A DNA stretch of 17,839 nt from an uncultured Ilumatobacter sp. (GCA_937891565.1 CALAHA010000285.1:1-17839); one strand, 5' to 3'; positions 6,740 to 13,649 are shown, numbered from the stretch's first letter. Made by a program: numbers and translations. Notes: generated by a model not told the origin, from the sequence alone.

Positions 6740-7843
6740 TCAGGACAAGCTGCGCTTGAAATCGTCGTACTCGAATTCGCGCACGACCTCGACGTCACCA
6801 TCGAGGCGACGCACGACGATCGAGGGCATGCGTAAACCGTTGAACCAGTTGGTCTTGACCATCGTGTAGCCCGCTGCATCAGCGAAGCGGACTTCGTCGC
6901 CGACGCCCAGCGGTCGTTGGAGCGCGAACTCCCCGAACACGTCACCCGCGAGGCACGTGCGTCCGGCGATCGTGACCCGATGCGATCCGCCCGACGGCGC
7001 ATCCACTTGCGGATGTGTGCCATAGATCAGATGATCGAGCATGTGCGCCTCGACGGAGGCGTCGACGACGGCGATGTCGACCTCGTTGTGGACCACGTCG
7101 AGCACGGTCGTGACGAGCTGCGCAGTTCCGGTGATCACTGCTTCGCCCGGCTCGAGGTAGATCTGCACGCCGAAGCGGGCGGCGAGGTCGCGCAGCATCG
7201 TCGAGAATCGGTCGACGGGGTAGTCGGGCTCCGTGAACGAGATGCCGCCGCCCAGACTGATCCAGTCCATCTCGTGCAGGACGTCGGCGTAGCGATCGGA
7301 GATGTCCCCGATGGCGGTGTTCAGTGCCTCGAAGTCGTTGTTCTCGCAGTTGAAGTGGAACATCAGCCCGCTCAGGTCTACGGCGGCGGTGCGCAACTCG
7401 TTGTCGTCGGTGACTCCGAGGCGCGAGTGCGGGCGGGCGGGGTCGGCGAGGTCGAAGTGCGAGTAGCTGACACCCGGGTTGACACGCAGGCCGAGCGGCA
7501 CGGCGCCCGCACTCGCCTTGTGCATCTGCAGTTGACGAACCGAGTTGAAGATCACCTTGTCGGCGAACCGTGCCACTTCGGCGACCTCGTCGGCGCTCCA
7601 CGCGACGCTGTAGGCGTGCACTTCCTTGCCGAACTGCTCCCGCCCGAGGCGGGCTTCGTAGAGCGAACTGCTCGTCGTACCGTCGAGATGTTGCGCCATC
7701 ACCTCGAACACCCCCCACGTCGAGAAGCACTTCAAGGCGAGAACCGCCTTCGCTCCGGACGTCGCACGAACACGGTCGACGACCTCGAGGTTGTGGACGA
7801 GGCGCTGCTCGTCGATGAGGTAGTAGGGAGTGGTAAGGGTCAT
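6740..7843 (-). CDS. nspC: carboxynorspermidine/carboxyspermidine decarboxylase
   Basis: A 367-aa PLP enzyme of the alanine-racemase-fold decarboxylase group that removes CO2 from carboxy(nor)spermidine to complete the polyamine. The PLP lysine is K38 in LALKCF. The substrate-site block NPGVSYSHFDLADPA and the PLP-phosphate motif EPGEAV are present, as are LGGGISF and DASVEAHMLDHLIYG near the dimer active site. Length agrees with the family (about 365-380). The ATG at 7841-7843 is chosen because family homology (TPYYLIDE) begins right after it; no clear ribosome site is seen, so a leaderless or short-leader message is possible. It is first gene of the operon with the carboxyspermidine synthase. 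The opposite-strand long open frame is a codon-bias shadow. Confidence 0.92.
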   Translation of the reverse strand: MTLTTPYYLIDEQRLVHNLEVVDRVRATSGAKAVLALKCFSTWGVFEVMAQHLDGTTSSSLYEARLGREQFGKEVHAYSVAWSADEVAEVARFADKVIFNSVRQLQMHKASAGAVPLGLRVNPGVSYSHFDLADPARPHSRLGVTDDNELRTAAVDLSGLMFHFNCENNDFEALNTAIGDISDRYADVLHEMDWISLGGGISFTEPDYPVDRFSTMLRDLAARFGVQIYLEPGEAVITGTAQLVTTVLDVVHNEVDIAVVDASVEAHMLDHLIYGTHPQVDAPSGGSHRVTIAGRTCLAGDVFGEFALQRPLGVGDEVRFADAAGYTMVKTNWFNGLRMPSIVVRRLDGDVEVVREFEYDDFKRSLS

Positions 7844-7899
7844 GACGAGGGATTCGCATGTACGGTCGGCGCATCTGGCGCCGCTGCGAAGCGACCGAG

Positions 7900-7905
7900 A
7901 TAATA
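7900..7905 (-). promoter_or_regulatory. possible -10 element of the polyamine operon
   Basis: On the minus strand TATTAT lies about 57 bp upstream of the nspC ATG in an otherwise GC-rich stretch. No convincing -35 box is at the usual distance, so this is tentative. Confidence 0.25.
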
Positions 7906-8071
7906 TCCCTGTGCCGAGAGTTGTGCGTTCACCGGCCAAGCTGCCACAGGCGTTTGGAGAGCTGTTGACGGAAATCCGAGGGCGCTGGCAGGGCTATTGG
8001 TCATCAGTGCTCGCAGCCTGTGCGCCCCTTATTGGCAACTTGGACCGCAGCCCTTGTACGGTTTGTGTCCC

Positions 8072-8389
8072 ATGTCGAATCAGAAGCTGACCCCACTGCA
8101 GGAATCCGAAGCGAAGCGGCGCGCAGCCGCGGCCGCGAAGGTCAATAAGCAACCCCGCATTTTTAGCGAGGCCGAAAAGACCATGCGCAAGGAACGAGTG
8201 GGTAAGGCGAAAGACGCACTTGCGCGCTCCGTTGGAGCCAAAGGTGACCATGTCACCATAGGTCGCGCCGCTCTCAAGAAGTACCTGCAGAAGATGAACG
8301 AGCCGAATCAGCCCGACGATGCACGGTTCGAAATGCTCATCGAGGCACCGTTCAAGGCGCCGCCGAAGCAGCGTGACAACAATCGCTGA
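8072..8389 (+). CDS. small basic hypothetical protein
   Basis: A 105-aa protein that I do not recognise. It starts MSNQKLTPLQESEAKRR and is rich in Lys, Arg and Ala. The first two thirds look like charged helices (KRRAAAAAKVNKQ, SEAEKTMRKERVGKAKDAL). A short segment near residues 50-70 (GAKGDHVTIGRAALKKYLQ) could be a small compact fold. The C-terminus is Pro/Lys-rich and ends KQRDNNR. No signal peptide, membrane helix or cysteine is seen. The ATG at 8072 is preferred to 7997 because the extra 25 residues look non-coding. It is divergent from the polyamine operon and precedes the sulfur operon by 120 bp. The composition suits a nucleic-acid or ribosome-associated protein, but that is speculation. 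Confidence 0.6.
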   Translation: MSNQKLTPLQESEAKRRAAAAAKVNKQPRIFSEAEKTMRKERVGKAKDALARSVGAKGDHVTIGRAALKKYLQKMNEPNQPDDARFEMLIEAPFKAPPKQRDNNR

Positions 8390-8441
8390 TTCCGAGCGGA
8401 ACCAGTAGCGATCGCCGTTCCCAGGCGTCCAAGTGGGAGAT

Positions 8442-8459
8442 GTGACAAAAATATTTCAC
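8442..8459. promoter_or_regulatory. imperfect AT-rich dyad upstream of the sulfur operon
   Basis: GTGA (8442-8445), ten bases CAAAAATATT, then TCAC (8456-8459). The half sites look CRP-like, but the 10-base gap is not the 6 of a CRP site. An operator is possible. Confidence 0.3.
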
Positions 8460-8467
8460 TCCCCGCG

Positions 8468-8494
8468 TTGAATGTACGGACATACGTATATAGT
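8468..8494 (+). promoter_or_regulatory. promoter candidate for the sulfur operon with palindrome ATACGTAT
   Basis: TTGAAT (8468-8473) as -35 and TATAGT (8489-8494) as -10 are separated by 15 bp, short but workable. The 8-bp palindrome ATACGTAT (8482-8489) abuts the -10 and would suit a repressor. The leader ATG follows 15 bp later. Confidence 0.4.
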
Positions 8495-8509
8495 TGTGCA
8501 GGAATCATC

Positions 8510-8593
8510 ATGCAGCAACGTTTTCCATCTTCCATGCATTTCGCGCCGATGCATTTCGCGCCTGTGCATCTGACGACTCGAGGCTCGGCGTGA
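8510..8593 (+). CDS. 27-residue leader peptide ORF with repeated MHFAP unit
   Basis: A short ORF begins at ATG 8510 with a good ribosome site AGGA six bases upstream and ends with TGA at 8591-8593. Its stop overlaps the GTG start of the TauE-like gene as GTGA, the classic arrangement for translational coupling. The peptide opens MQQRFPSS, then MHFAPMHFAPVHL, and ends TTRGSA. The MHFAP repeat comes from a 15-bp tandem repeat, so repetition holds in this reading frame. It has three Met and three His and no Cys. I know no named leader like it. It could sense translation or a metal, or it may be a chance ORF in the 5' UTR; position, ribosome site and overlap favour translation. Confidence 0.55.
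   Translation: MQQRFPSSMHFAPMHFAPVHLTTRGSA
8534..8562 (+). repeat. 15-bp tandem repeat inside the leader ORF
   Basis: ATGCATTTCGCGCC occurs at 8534-8547 and again at 8549-8562, separated by one G, giving a 15-bp period that keeps the frame. A third degenerate copy begins at 8564 (GTGCATCTG). Confidence 0.9.
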
Positions 8594-9426
8594 CCGGCGA
8601 GATCATCGCCGTCGCACTTGGCCTCCTGGTCGGGCTGTCGCTCGGCGCGCTCGGCGGCGGCGGATCGACGCTTGCTGTGCCGATCCTGGTGTTCGTGGCC
8701 GGTCTGCAGGCCCAGGATGCGACGACGGCCTCATTGCTTGTGGTCGGCGTAGCGTCGGCGTTCGGCGTCGTCAGCCACTTTCGTAACGGCAACGTGCGTC
8801 TCGGAGCGGGCATCGCCTTTGGCGCCGCCGGGATTTTTGGTTCGAGGATCGGATTGCTAGTGAATCGATCGCTGGATGAGAACGCTCTACTGCTCGGCTT
8901 TTCGGCACTCATCATCTTCGTCGCTGTCCGGATGTACCGCAGTATCGACAAGTCTGAATCGGCACGCAGACCACTCGTAGAGGATCGCCCGGTTGCCGAC
9001 AGCGCCGGCATTGCGACAAAGCAACGAGTATCCGTCGCACCGCGCCTCGACCTGTCGATGTTGGCTCTCGCAAAGCTCGCTGGCGCCGCAACGGCGGTCG
9101 GGCTCCTGACCGGGCTCTTTGGTGTCGGAGGTGGCTTTGCTGTTGTCCCGGCACTCACCTTGCTGCTCAAGTTCCCCGCCAAGCAGGCGATTGGAACATC
9201 GTTGGTCGTCATCGTCATCAACGCGACGATTGCCCTCGCCATGCGCTCAGGGAACCTCGGCTTCGACTGGGCCGTTGTTGGTCCGTTCCTCGTCACCGTG
9301 ACTGCTGGCGTCGTCGTCGGCACGCGCATCTCCAAAGGCATCGACGCCGCCAGACTTACTCGAGCCTTCGCCCTCATGCTTGGTGTCGTCGCCGTGTACA
9401 CCGCCGCCTCCACCATTGTCGCCTAA
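8590..9426 (+). CDS. TauE/SafE family sulfite or organosulfonate exporter
   Basis: A 278-aa inner-membrane protein with about eight hydrophobic helices and the internal duplication typical of TauE/SafE. Each half has a glycine-rich motif: GALGGGGSTLAVPIL (about 19-33) and TGLFGVGGGFAVVPAL in the second half. Further family blocks are QDATTASLLVVG and PAKQAIGTSLVVIVIN. It probably exports sulfite or thiosulfate produced by the persulfide dioxygenase downstream. The GTG at 8590 is chosen: GAGG lies six bases upstream and the preceding leader ORF ends in the overlapping TGA. A start further upstream in this frame would read through the leader region in the wrong frame for its MHFAP repeat. The next gene follows 38 bp later. 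Confidence 0.9.
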   Translation: MTGEIIAVALGLLVGLSLGALGGGGSTLAVPILVFVAGLQAQDATTASLLVVGVASAFGVVSHFRNGNVRLGAGIAFGAAGIFGSRIGLLVNRSLDENALLLGFSALIIFVAVRMYRSIDKSESARRPLVEDRPVADSAGIATKQRVSVAPRLDLSMLALAKLAGAATAVGLLTGLFGVGGGFAVVPALTLLLKFPAKQAIGTSLVVIVINATIALAMRSGNLGFDWAVVGPFLVTVTAGVVVGTRISKGIDAARLTRAFALMLGVVAVYTAASTIVA

Positions 9427-9464
9427 CCCAAGAACCCATCGTCTCCGACCAAAAGGAATCACTC

Positions 9465-10076
9465 ATGACCAACTCAACGCTCTCAACGAACTCTGTGGCC
9501 GGTATCGCCGCGACCGACGTCATCGACTCGGCGCAGCTCCGTCAACTGATCAGCGACGATCCGTTGATCCGGGTCCTCGATGTCCGGACCGGCGGCGAGT
9601 TCGACAGCGTCCACATCCCGGGCTCGTACAACGTCCCGCTCGACACGCTCGCCGAGCACGCCAGCGACCTCGCTGAACTTGATCATCCCGTTGTTCTGGT
9701 TTGCAAGTCAGGAACTCGGGCCGACCAAGCCCACGGCAAGCTGACAGGTGCTGGCAAGCAGCGCCTACACCTGCTCGACGGCGGCCTCGACGCATGGCTT
9801 GCATCCGGCGGTGACGTGGTGCGCGGTTCGTCTGAGACGTGGGCCATGGACCGTCAGGTCCGCCTCGTTGCAGGGTCGATCTCCCTGGTGGGGATCCTTG
9901 CCTCGCTCGTTGCCCCCAAGGCAAAATGGTTGGCCGGAGGCGTTGCTGCTGGGCTGACATTCTCAGCGGTCAGCAACACATGCGCGATGGGCAACGCCCT
10001 CGCAAAGCTCCCCTACAACAAGGGTCGCGGTTGCGACATCGACGCTGTCCTGACCAAGATGCGTCAGGCGGTCTGA
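9465..10076 (+). CDS. rhodanese with C-terminal DUF2892 membrane domain (YgaP-like)
   Basis: A 203-aa sulfurtransferase anchored in the membrane. Residues about 20-120 form one rhodanese domain: LDVRTGGEFDSVHIPGS (38-54) and the active-site loop CKSGTRA with C80 as the persulfide carrier, closing with LLDGGLDAWLASGG. Residues about 126-190 are DUF2892: MDRQVRLVAGS, two hydrophobic helices, and NTCAMGNALAKLPYN with C173. This matches YgaP of E. coli in order of domains, though that protein is a little shorter. Ribosome site AAGGA precedes the ATG. It is the second structural gene of the sulfur operon, and the next gene starts 2 bp after its stop, so coupling is likely. It probably relays sulfane sulfur at the membrane. 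Confidence 0.9.
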   Translation: MTNSTLSTNSVAGIAATDVIDSAQLRQLISDDPLIRVLDVRTGGEFDSVHIPGSYNVPLDTLAEHASDLAELDHPVVLVCKSGTRADQAHGKLTGAGKQRLHLLDGGLDAWLASGGDVVRGSSETWAMDRQVRLVAGSISLVGILASLVAPKAKWLAGGVAAGLTFSAVSNTCAMGNALAKLPYNKGRGCDIDAVLTKMRQAV

Positions 10077-10078
10077 AC

Positions 10079-10390
10079 ATGATGTACCGCAACCATCCAG
10101 TCACCGACTACTTGTCGGTGACCGACCCCGACAGCCAGTTCATCGATGTCCGGCAACCCGAAGAGCTCGCCACCGGTGCAATCGACGGAACGATCAACAT
10201 TCCCCTCGGCGAACTTCCGACCCGCATGCAAGAGCTCGATCCGAAGAAGCGCACCGTTCTGGTGTGTCGAAGCGGTGGGCGCAGCAGCCAAGCAGCTGAG
10301 TTCCTCAGCGGTGCGGGCTTCATCGACGTTGTGAACCTCGACGGCGGCATGCTTGCCTACGCCGGTGAATCCCCGCAGGGATCGCGATGA
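10079..10390 (+). CDS. single-domain rhodanese sulfurtransferase
   Basis: A 103-aa cytosolic rhodanese. FIDVRQPEELATGAIDGTIN (21-40) is the first conserved block. The active-site loop is CRSGGRSS with C63, followed by LDGGMLAYAGE at the end of the domain. Length is normal for GlpE/PspE-type proteins. Two adjacent ATG codons (10079 and 10082) could serve as start; the first is listed. Its stop overlaps the next gene's start (ATGA), so it is translationally coupled to the persulfide dioxygenase. It likely passes sulfane sulfur between a thiol carrier and the dioxygenase. Confidence 0.9.
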   Translation: MMYRNHPVTDYLSVTDPDSQFIDVRQPEELATGAIDGTINIPLGELPTRMQELDPKKRTVLVCRSGGRSSQAAEFLSGAGFIDVVNLDGGMLAYAGESPQGSR

Positions 10391-11769
10391 TCTTCACGCA
10401 GTACTACCTCGACTGCCTCTCTCAGGCTTCGTACCTCATTGGTGATGAGACAAGCGGCCGAGCTGTCGTTGTCGACCCGCGCCGTGACATTGCTGAATAC
10501 GTCAGCGATGCTGCCGCAGCCGGTCTCACCATCGAACTCGTCATCGAAACACACTTTCACGCAGACTTTCTGTCCGGCCACCTCGAACTCGCCGCCGCCA
10601 CTGGCGCCGAGATCGCATACTCGTCGGTCGCCAAGACCGAATTCGAGATACGCGAGCTTGCCGATGGCGAACGGATCGAACTCGGCGACGTCGTCCTCGA
10701 GATTCGCCACACGCCCGGGCACACGCCTGAGTCGATCAGCATCGTCGTGTGGGACCACGCCAACAATGATCAACCACACGCCGTGCTGACCGGCGACACG
10801 CTCTTCATCGGCGACGTTGGCCGACCCGACCTGCTGTCCTCGATCGGCGTCACGCGAGAAGAGCTCGCAGATCAGCTCTACGACAGTCTGCACAACCAGT
10901 TGATGACGCTGCCCGATGCAACGCGCGTGTACCCGGCACACGGAGCCGGAAGCGCCTGTGGAAAGAATCTGTCCACAGACACCTCGTCGACGATTGGTGA
11001 GCAACGCATCTCTAACTACGCGTTGCTCGCCGAAAACAAGCAAGTGTTCTTCGACTTGGTGACCGAGGGGCAGCCGCCGGCTCCGAGCTACTTCCTCTAT
11101 AACGCCGTCCTGAACCGCAAAGACCGGTCGGTCCTTGACGAGAGCGCTGTCCCTGCGGCGCTCGGATTCGAGGCTTTCGACCAACTTGTGGCCGATGGAG
11201 CGATGATCATTGACGGGCGAGATCCTGAGGAATTCGCGCACGGCCACGTTGCCGGATCGATCAACGTCGGCCTGAACGGCCGCTACGCCGAGTTCGCTGG
11301 CTCGGTCATTCCCGATGACGTCGACATCGTCCTCGTTGTCAACGATGGTTTCGAACTGGAAGCCAAAAACCGACTCGCCCGCATCGGGTTCGATCGAGTG
11401 GTTGGCTACCTGCAATTCCCCACGATGGTGATGGCCGACAATCCTGATCGTGTCGTTCGGGCTTCACGTCTGACAGCCCCAGAGTTCGACGCCCGGCGCA
11501 ACGACATCAACGGCCTGCAACTCGTCGACATTCGCAATCCAGGCGAGATCGAGCACGGCACGATTCCCGGAGCATCCACCATCCCAGTGGGGCAGCTTCC
11601 AGCCCGCCTCAACGAACTTGACCCGACGGCTCCGACCGTCGTCTACTGCGCCGGCGGCTACCGATCATCGGTTGCAGCCAGCGTGCTCCGTCAAGCCGGA
11701 TTCGACGATGTCTCCGACATCATCGGCGGCTACGGCGCCTGGAACGAAGTCCAACCGGCATCAGCCTGA
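10387..11769 (+). CDS. CstB-like persulfide dioxygenase fused to two rhodanese domains
   Basis: A 460-aa protein. Residues about 1-245 are an ETHE1-type metallo-beta-lactamase fold that oxidises glutathione- or other low-molecular persulfide to sulfite: THFHADFLSGH (55-65), HTPGHTPES with H112, and TGDTLFIGD with D138 supply the iron ligands. Residues about 265-350 are a rhodanese domain whose active-site cysteine is gone (VLVVNDGFELE). Residues about 365-455 are a working rhodanese with YCAGGYRSS and C421. This order, dioxygenase then dead then live rhodanese, is that of Staphylococcus CstB (444 aa), which turns persulfide into thiosulfate. The ATG overlaps the previous stop. A terminator hairpin follows 80 bp after the stop. 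Confidence 0.93.
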   Translation: MIFTQYYLDCLSQASYLIGDETSGRAVVVDPRRDIAEYVSDAAAAGLTIELVIETHFHADFLSGHLELAAATGAEIAYSSVAKTEFEIRELADGERIELGDVVLEIRHTPGHTPESISIVVWDHANNDQPHAVLTGDTLFIGDVGRPDLLSSIGVTREELADQLYDSLHNQLMTLPDATRVYPAHGAGSACGKNLSTDTSSTIGEQRISNYALLAENKQVFFDLVTEGQPPAPSYFLYNAVLNRKDRSVLDESAVPAALGFEAFDQLVADGAMIIDGRDPEEFAHGHVAGSINVGLNGRYAEFAGSVIPDDVDIVLVVNDGFELEAKNRLARIGFDRVVGYLQFPTMVMADNPDRVVRASRLTAPEFDARRNDINGLQLVDIRNPGEIEHGTIPGASTIPVGQLPARLNELDPTAPTVVYCAGGYRSSVAASVLRQAGFDDVSDIIGGYGAWNEVQPASA

Positions 11770-11848
11770 ATATTCACAGACCCTTCCAACGAAACAATTG
11801 ACGGTGGCCTCACCGGATACCGAAAGCTCACTCAGTAGCAGCGGTTTC

Positions 11849-11876
11849 GCCCGCAGAGCAACGCAGCTCGGCGGGC
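11849..11876. terminator. hairpin between convergent genes, likely bidirectional terminator
   Basis: GCCCGC (11849-11854) pairs with GCGGGC (11871-11876), and inside it GAGC pairs with GCTC around a 6-base loop AACGCA, with one A/G mismatch: ten pairs in all. It lies between the ends of the sulfur operon and the DUF4337-like gene. Confidence 0.7.
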
Positions 11877-11884
11877 AACGGATG

Positions 11885-12544
11885 TCAGAGGCTGGCGATG
11901 GGCAGCGTCGCGATGTAGATCGCTGCGCCGATCCAGAGCAACGCTCCGCCGCCGAGCAGAACGCGCTTCACGCGATCAGTTTGCAGGACCGTCGAAATAC
12001 CTGCGAAGAACAGAACTGACGCAAGGATCGTCGAGACGAGCACGTACTTGTCGCCGGTCGTGTTGTTCGTCGACCCTTCTTCGAACTTGGCGTCGGACGC
12101 TTCGATCGTTTCGTCGCCGACGGCATAGAAGGACTGGTAGTACGCATCGGTGAATGGGAAATCGAGGTCGTTGTCGAACCACTCGTTGACTGCAGTTTCG
12201 CCTTCTTCGGACATATTCGTGGTGATGAAGTCGACGGTGTCGAGCGCAGCATCTTCGTCGGCGCCCGGTTGCTTGAGCTGGAGGACGACTTCGACGAAGA
12301 GCGTTTGGTCGAGCGAGATGATTGCACCGGCTTCCGCGTATTCGCTTGCTGCGTCCGTTGACAGTCGGGCAGACTCGGTGAGCGCCTTGTCTTGCAGGCC
12401 ACCCCAGAGGTTGGCCTGGTAGGAGCCCCAAGCGATTGCCACAGTGGCGAGACCGAGCAGCACCGCCGCGACGATTTCAAACCGCTGCTTCTTCTTTGAC
12501 TGCAGCTCAGTCGCTCCGTCGGTCACCGTACTTGTGTCGGTCAT
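11885..12544 (-). CDS. three-helix membrane protein, DUF4337-like
   Basis: A 219-aa membrane protein of unknown role. A short charged N-terminus (KKKQRFE) leads into a first helix at about 24-45 (VAAVLLGLATVAIAWGSY), ending in QANLWGG. A long acidic soluble part follows (about 50-165), with DEDAALDTVDF and NEWFDNDLDFPF. Two helices close the protein, VLVSTILASVLFFAGIST and VLLGGGALLWIGAAIYIA. The layout of one N-terminal helix, a helical soluble segment and a C-terminal hairpin resembles DUF4337 proteins; I am not certain of the family. The ATG has a good ribosome site (GGAG, five bases upstream). It is a single gene convergent with the sulfur operon, with two palindromes just upstream. Confidence 0.75.
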   Translation of the reverse strand: MTDTSTVTDGATELQSKKKQRFEIVAAVLLGLATVAIAWGSYQANLWGGLQDKALTESARLSTDAASEYAEAGAIISLDQTLFVEVVLQLKQPGADEDAALDTVDFITTNMSEEGETAVNEWFDNDLDFPFTDAYYQSFYAVGDETIEASDAKFEEGSTNNTTGDKYVLVSTILASVLFFAGISTVLQTDRVKRVLLGGGALLWIGAAIYIATLPIASL

Positions 12545-12564
12545 ATTTACTCCAGGGATCGATG

Positions 12565-12579
12565 TTGGTCTGAGACCAA
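12565..12579. promoter_or_regulatory. perfect 15-bp palindrome upstream of the membrane-protein gene
   Basis: TTGGTCT (12565-12571), a central G, then AGACCAA (12573-12579). It lies 20 bp from the start codon and probably within the leader or core promoter, so a repressor bound here would block expression. Confidence 0.45.
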
Positions 12580-12581
12580 AT

Positions 12582-12596
12582 GGAACGTGGCGTTCC
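12582..12596. repeat. hairpin adjoining the palindrome
   Basis: GGAACG (12582-12587) pairs with CGTTCC (12591-12596) around TGG. With the neighbouring palindrome it forms two dyads in 32 bp. Confidence 0.45.
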
Positions 12597-12760
12597 GCTC
12601 AGCGACTGTACTGCCAGGTTTATGCCATTTCATCCCGGTGGCGAGTTGTTGGCTTCAATGGAGCGCCGGTCGACGCCGACGACGAGTGCAGCGGGGCTGG
12701 GTGAGATCGACATTCACACGTCGCGTTCGTTGGCACGGGCCACCCCATCCAATTCGGTCG

Positions 12761-12970
12761 TCAGCGCTGGGCTTCCCAGAGTTCGATTCGTGTGCGCTCA
12801 GGGTCGTGCAGGAAAACGGAGCGCCCGCCCCACTGCCGCATCGGGTCCGAGGTCTCGACCTCGTGCGTTGGTTTGAGTGCGATGACATGGCGGTAGAAGG
12901 CAACGGTGTTGGCCCACTCGGAGCAGTAGAGAATGGTGTTGGACCGGCGGACGTTCACCGTTTCAGCCAA
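12761..12970 (-). pseudogene. VOC (glyoxalase/bleomycin-resistance fold) protein with an internal deletion
   Basis: A 69-aa frame keeps the two ends of a VOC-family protein and lacks the middle. The N-terminal part (SNTILYCSEWANTVAFYR, then HVIALKP) is the first beta-alpha unit; the C-terminal part (WGGRSVFLHDPERTRIELWE) is the last strand pair with its metal-ligand Glu. VOC proteins usually have about 120-130 residues, so roughly 50 are missing near residues 38-48 (HEVETSDPM), yet the frame is unbroken. The first codon is TTG at 12968-12970, just after an in-frame TGA, with no ribosome site. A half-domain like this could not form the usual paired VOC module unless it dimerises, so it is called a remnant. 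Confidence 0.6.
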
Positions 12971-13034
12971 TCATGGTGATAGCGCGTTCTGGTGCATGAC
13001 GGAATGATTCGACGATCGTGCAAGCCGGTTGGCG

Positions 13035-13649
13035 TCAGCGACCGGAAATCGGGGTGTACGCGCGCTCTCCCTCGCCGGTGTAGATCTGGCGCGGCCGGCT
13101 GATCTTGGAGTTCTGCTCGAGCGACTCCTGCCAGTGAGCGAGCCATCCGGGCATACGACCAATTGTGAACAGCACAGTGAACATGTTGAGGGGGAAGTTC
13201 ATTGCCTGGTAGATGAGGCCGGTGTAGAAGTCGACATTCGGATACAGGTTGCGGCTCTTGACGATTGCTGCTCGCGGGTCGTACGACTTGTACACGCGAT
13301 GTCCGAAGCCCCACAGGAGTTCTTCGCCGCGCTTCACTGATTCGACGAAGGGTTCAACATTTTCGAGCGTGCCGATACGGCCGAGCATGCGGATGACTGC
13401 TTCGTTCGCTCCGCCGTGGCGTGGTCCATAGAGGGCGCCGGTTGCGGCTGCAGCAGACGAGTACGGGTCGGCGTCAGATGAGCCGACCATGCGCCACATC
13501 ATCGAGAGGAAGTTCTCGGGGTAGTAAGTCGATAGGCCAGCGATGGCCGACATCAACATGCCCATGGGGTGGGCGTCGTAGTGGAAGCCCTCGGTGAACC
13601 GCTTGCGCATGTTCTCGTGAATGAACGTGTGGTGGCGGACATCTTGCAC
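13035..13649 (-). pseudogene. citrate synthase remnant, N-terminus lost and three internal blocks missing in frame
   Basis: The 204-aa frame is clearly citrate synthase, but the family has about 420-440 residues. Preserved blocks run in the right order: VRHHTFIHENMRKRFTEGF, then DAHPMGMLMSAIAGLSTYYPE, then NFLSMMW, then VGSSDADPYSSAAAATGALYG, GPRHGGANEAVIRM, GFGHRVYKSYDPRA (catalytic H117), SRNLYPNVDFYTGLIYQAM (catalytic D140), and RPRQIYTG. Compared with the remembered family pattern, sequence is missing after E45, after R53 and after K131, about 35-50 residues each. The second gap removes the HADHEQN segment with the first catalytic histidine, so the product should be inactive. Homology extends a few codons upstream of the GTG start (to about 13667, TDLDAWVQ) with no proper start codon. 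The deletion sizes are estimates. Confidence 0.8.

Noticed and set aside
5384..6835. A 483-codon open frame on the plus strand
   Set aside because: It lies antisense to the carboxyspermidine synthase, shows no domain, and is typical of the open antisense frames that GC-rich codon use produces.
6917..7903. A 328-codon plus-strand open frame
   Set aside because: Antisense shadow of the nspC-type gene with low-complexity Val/Asp/Glu content and no motif.
8442..8459. CRP/FNR binding site
   Set aside because: The half sites are separated by 10 bases instead of 6 (CRP) or 4 (FNR).
10357..11415. A 352-codon minus-strand open frame
   Set aside because: Antisense shadow of the persulfide dioxygenase gene, which has full catalytic motifs.
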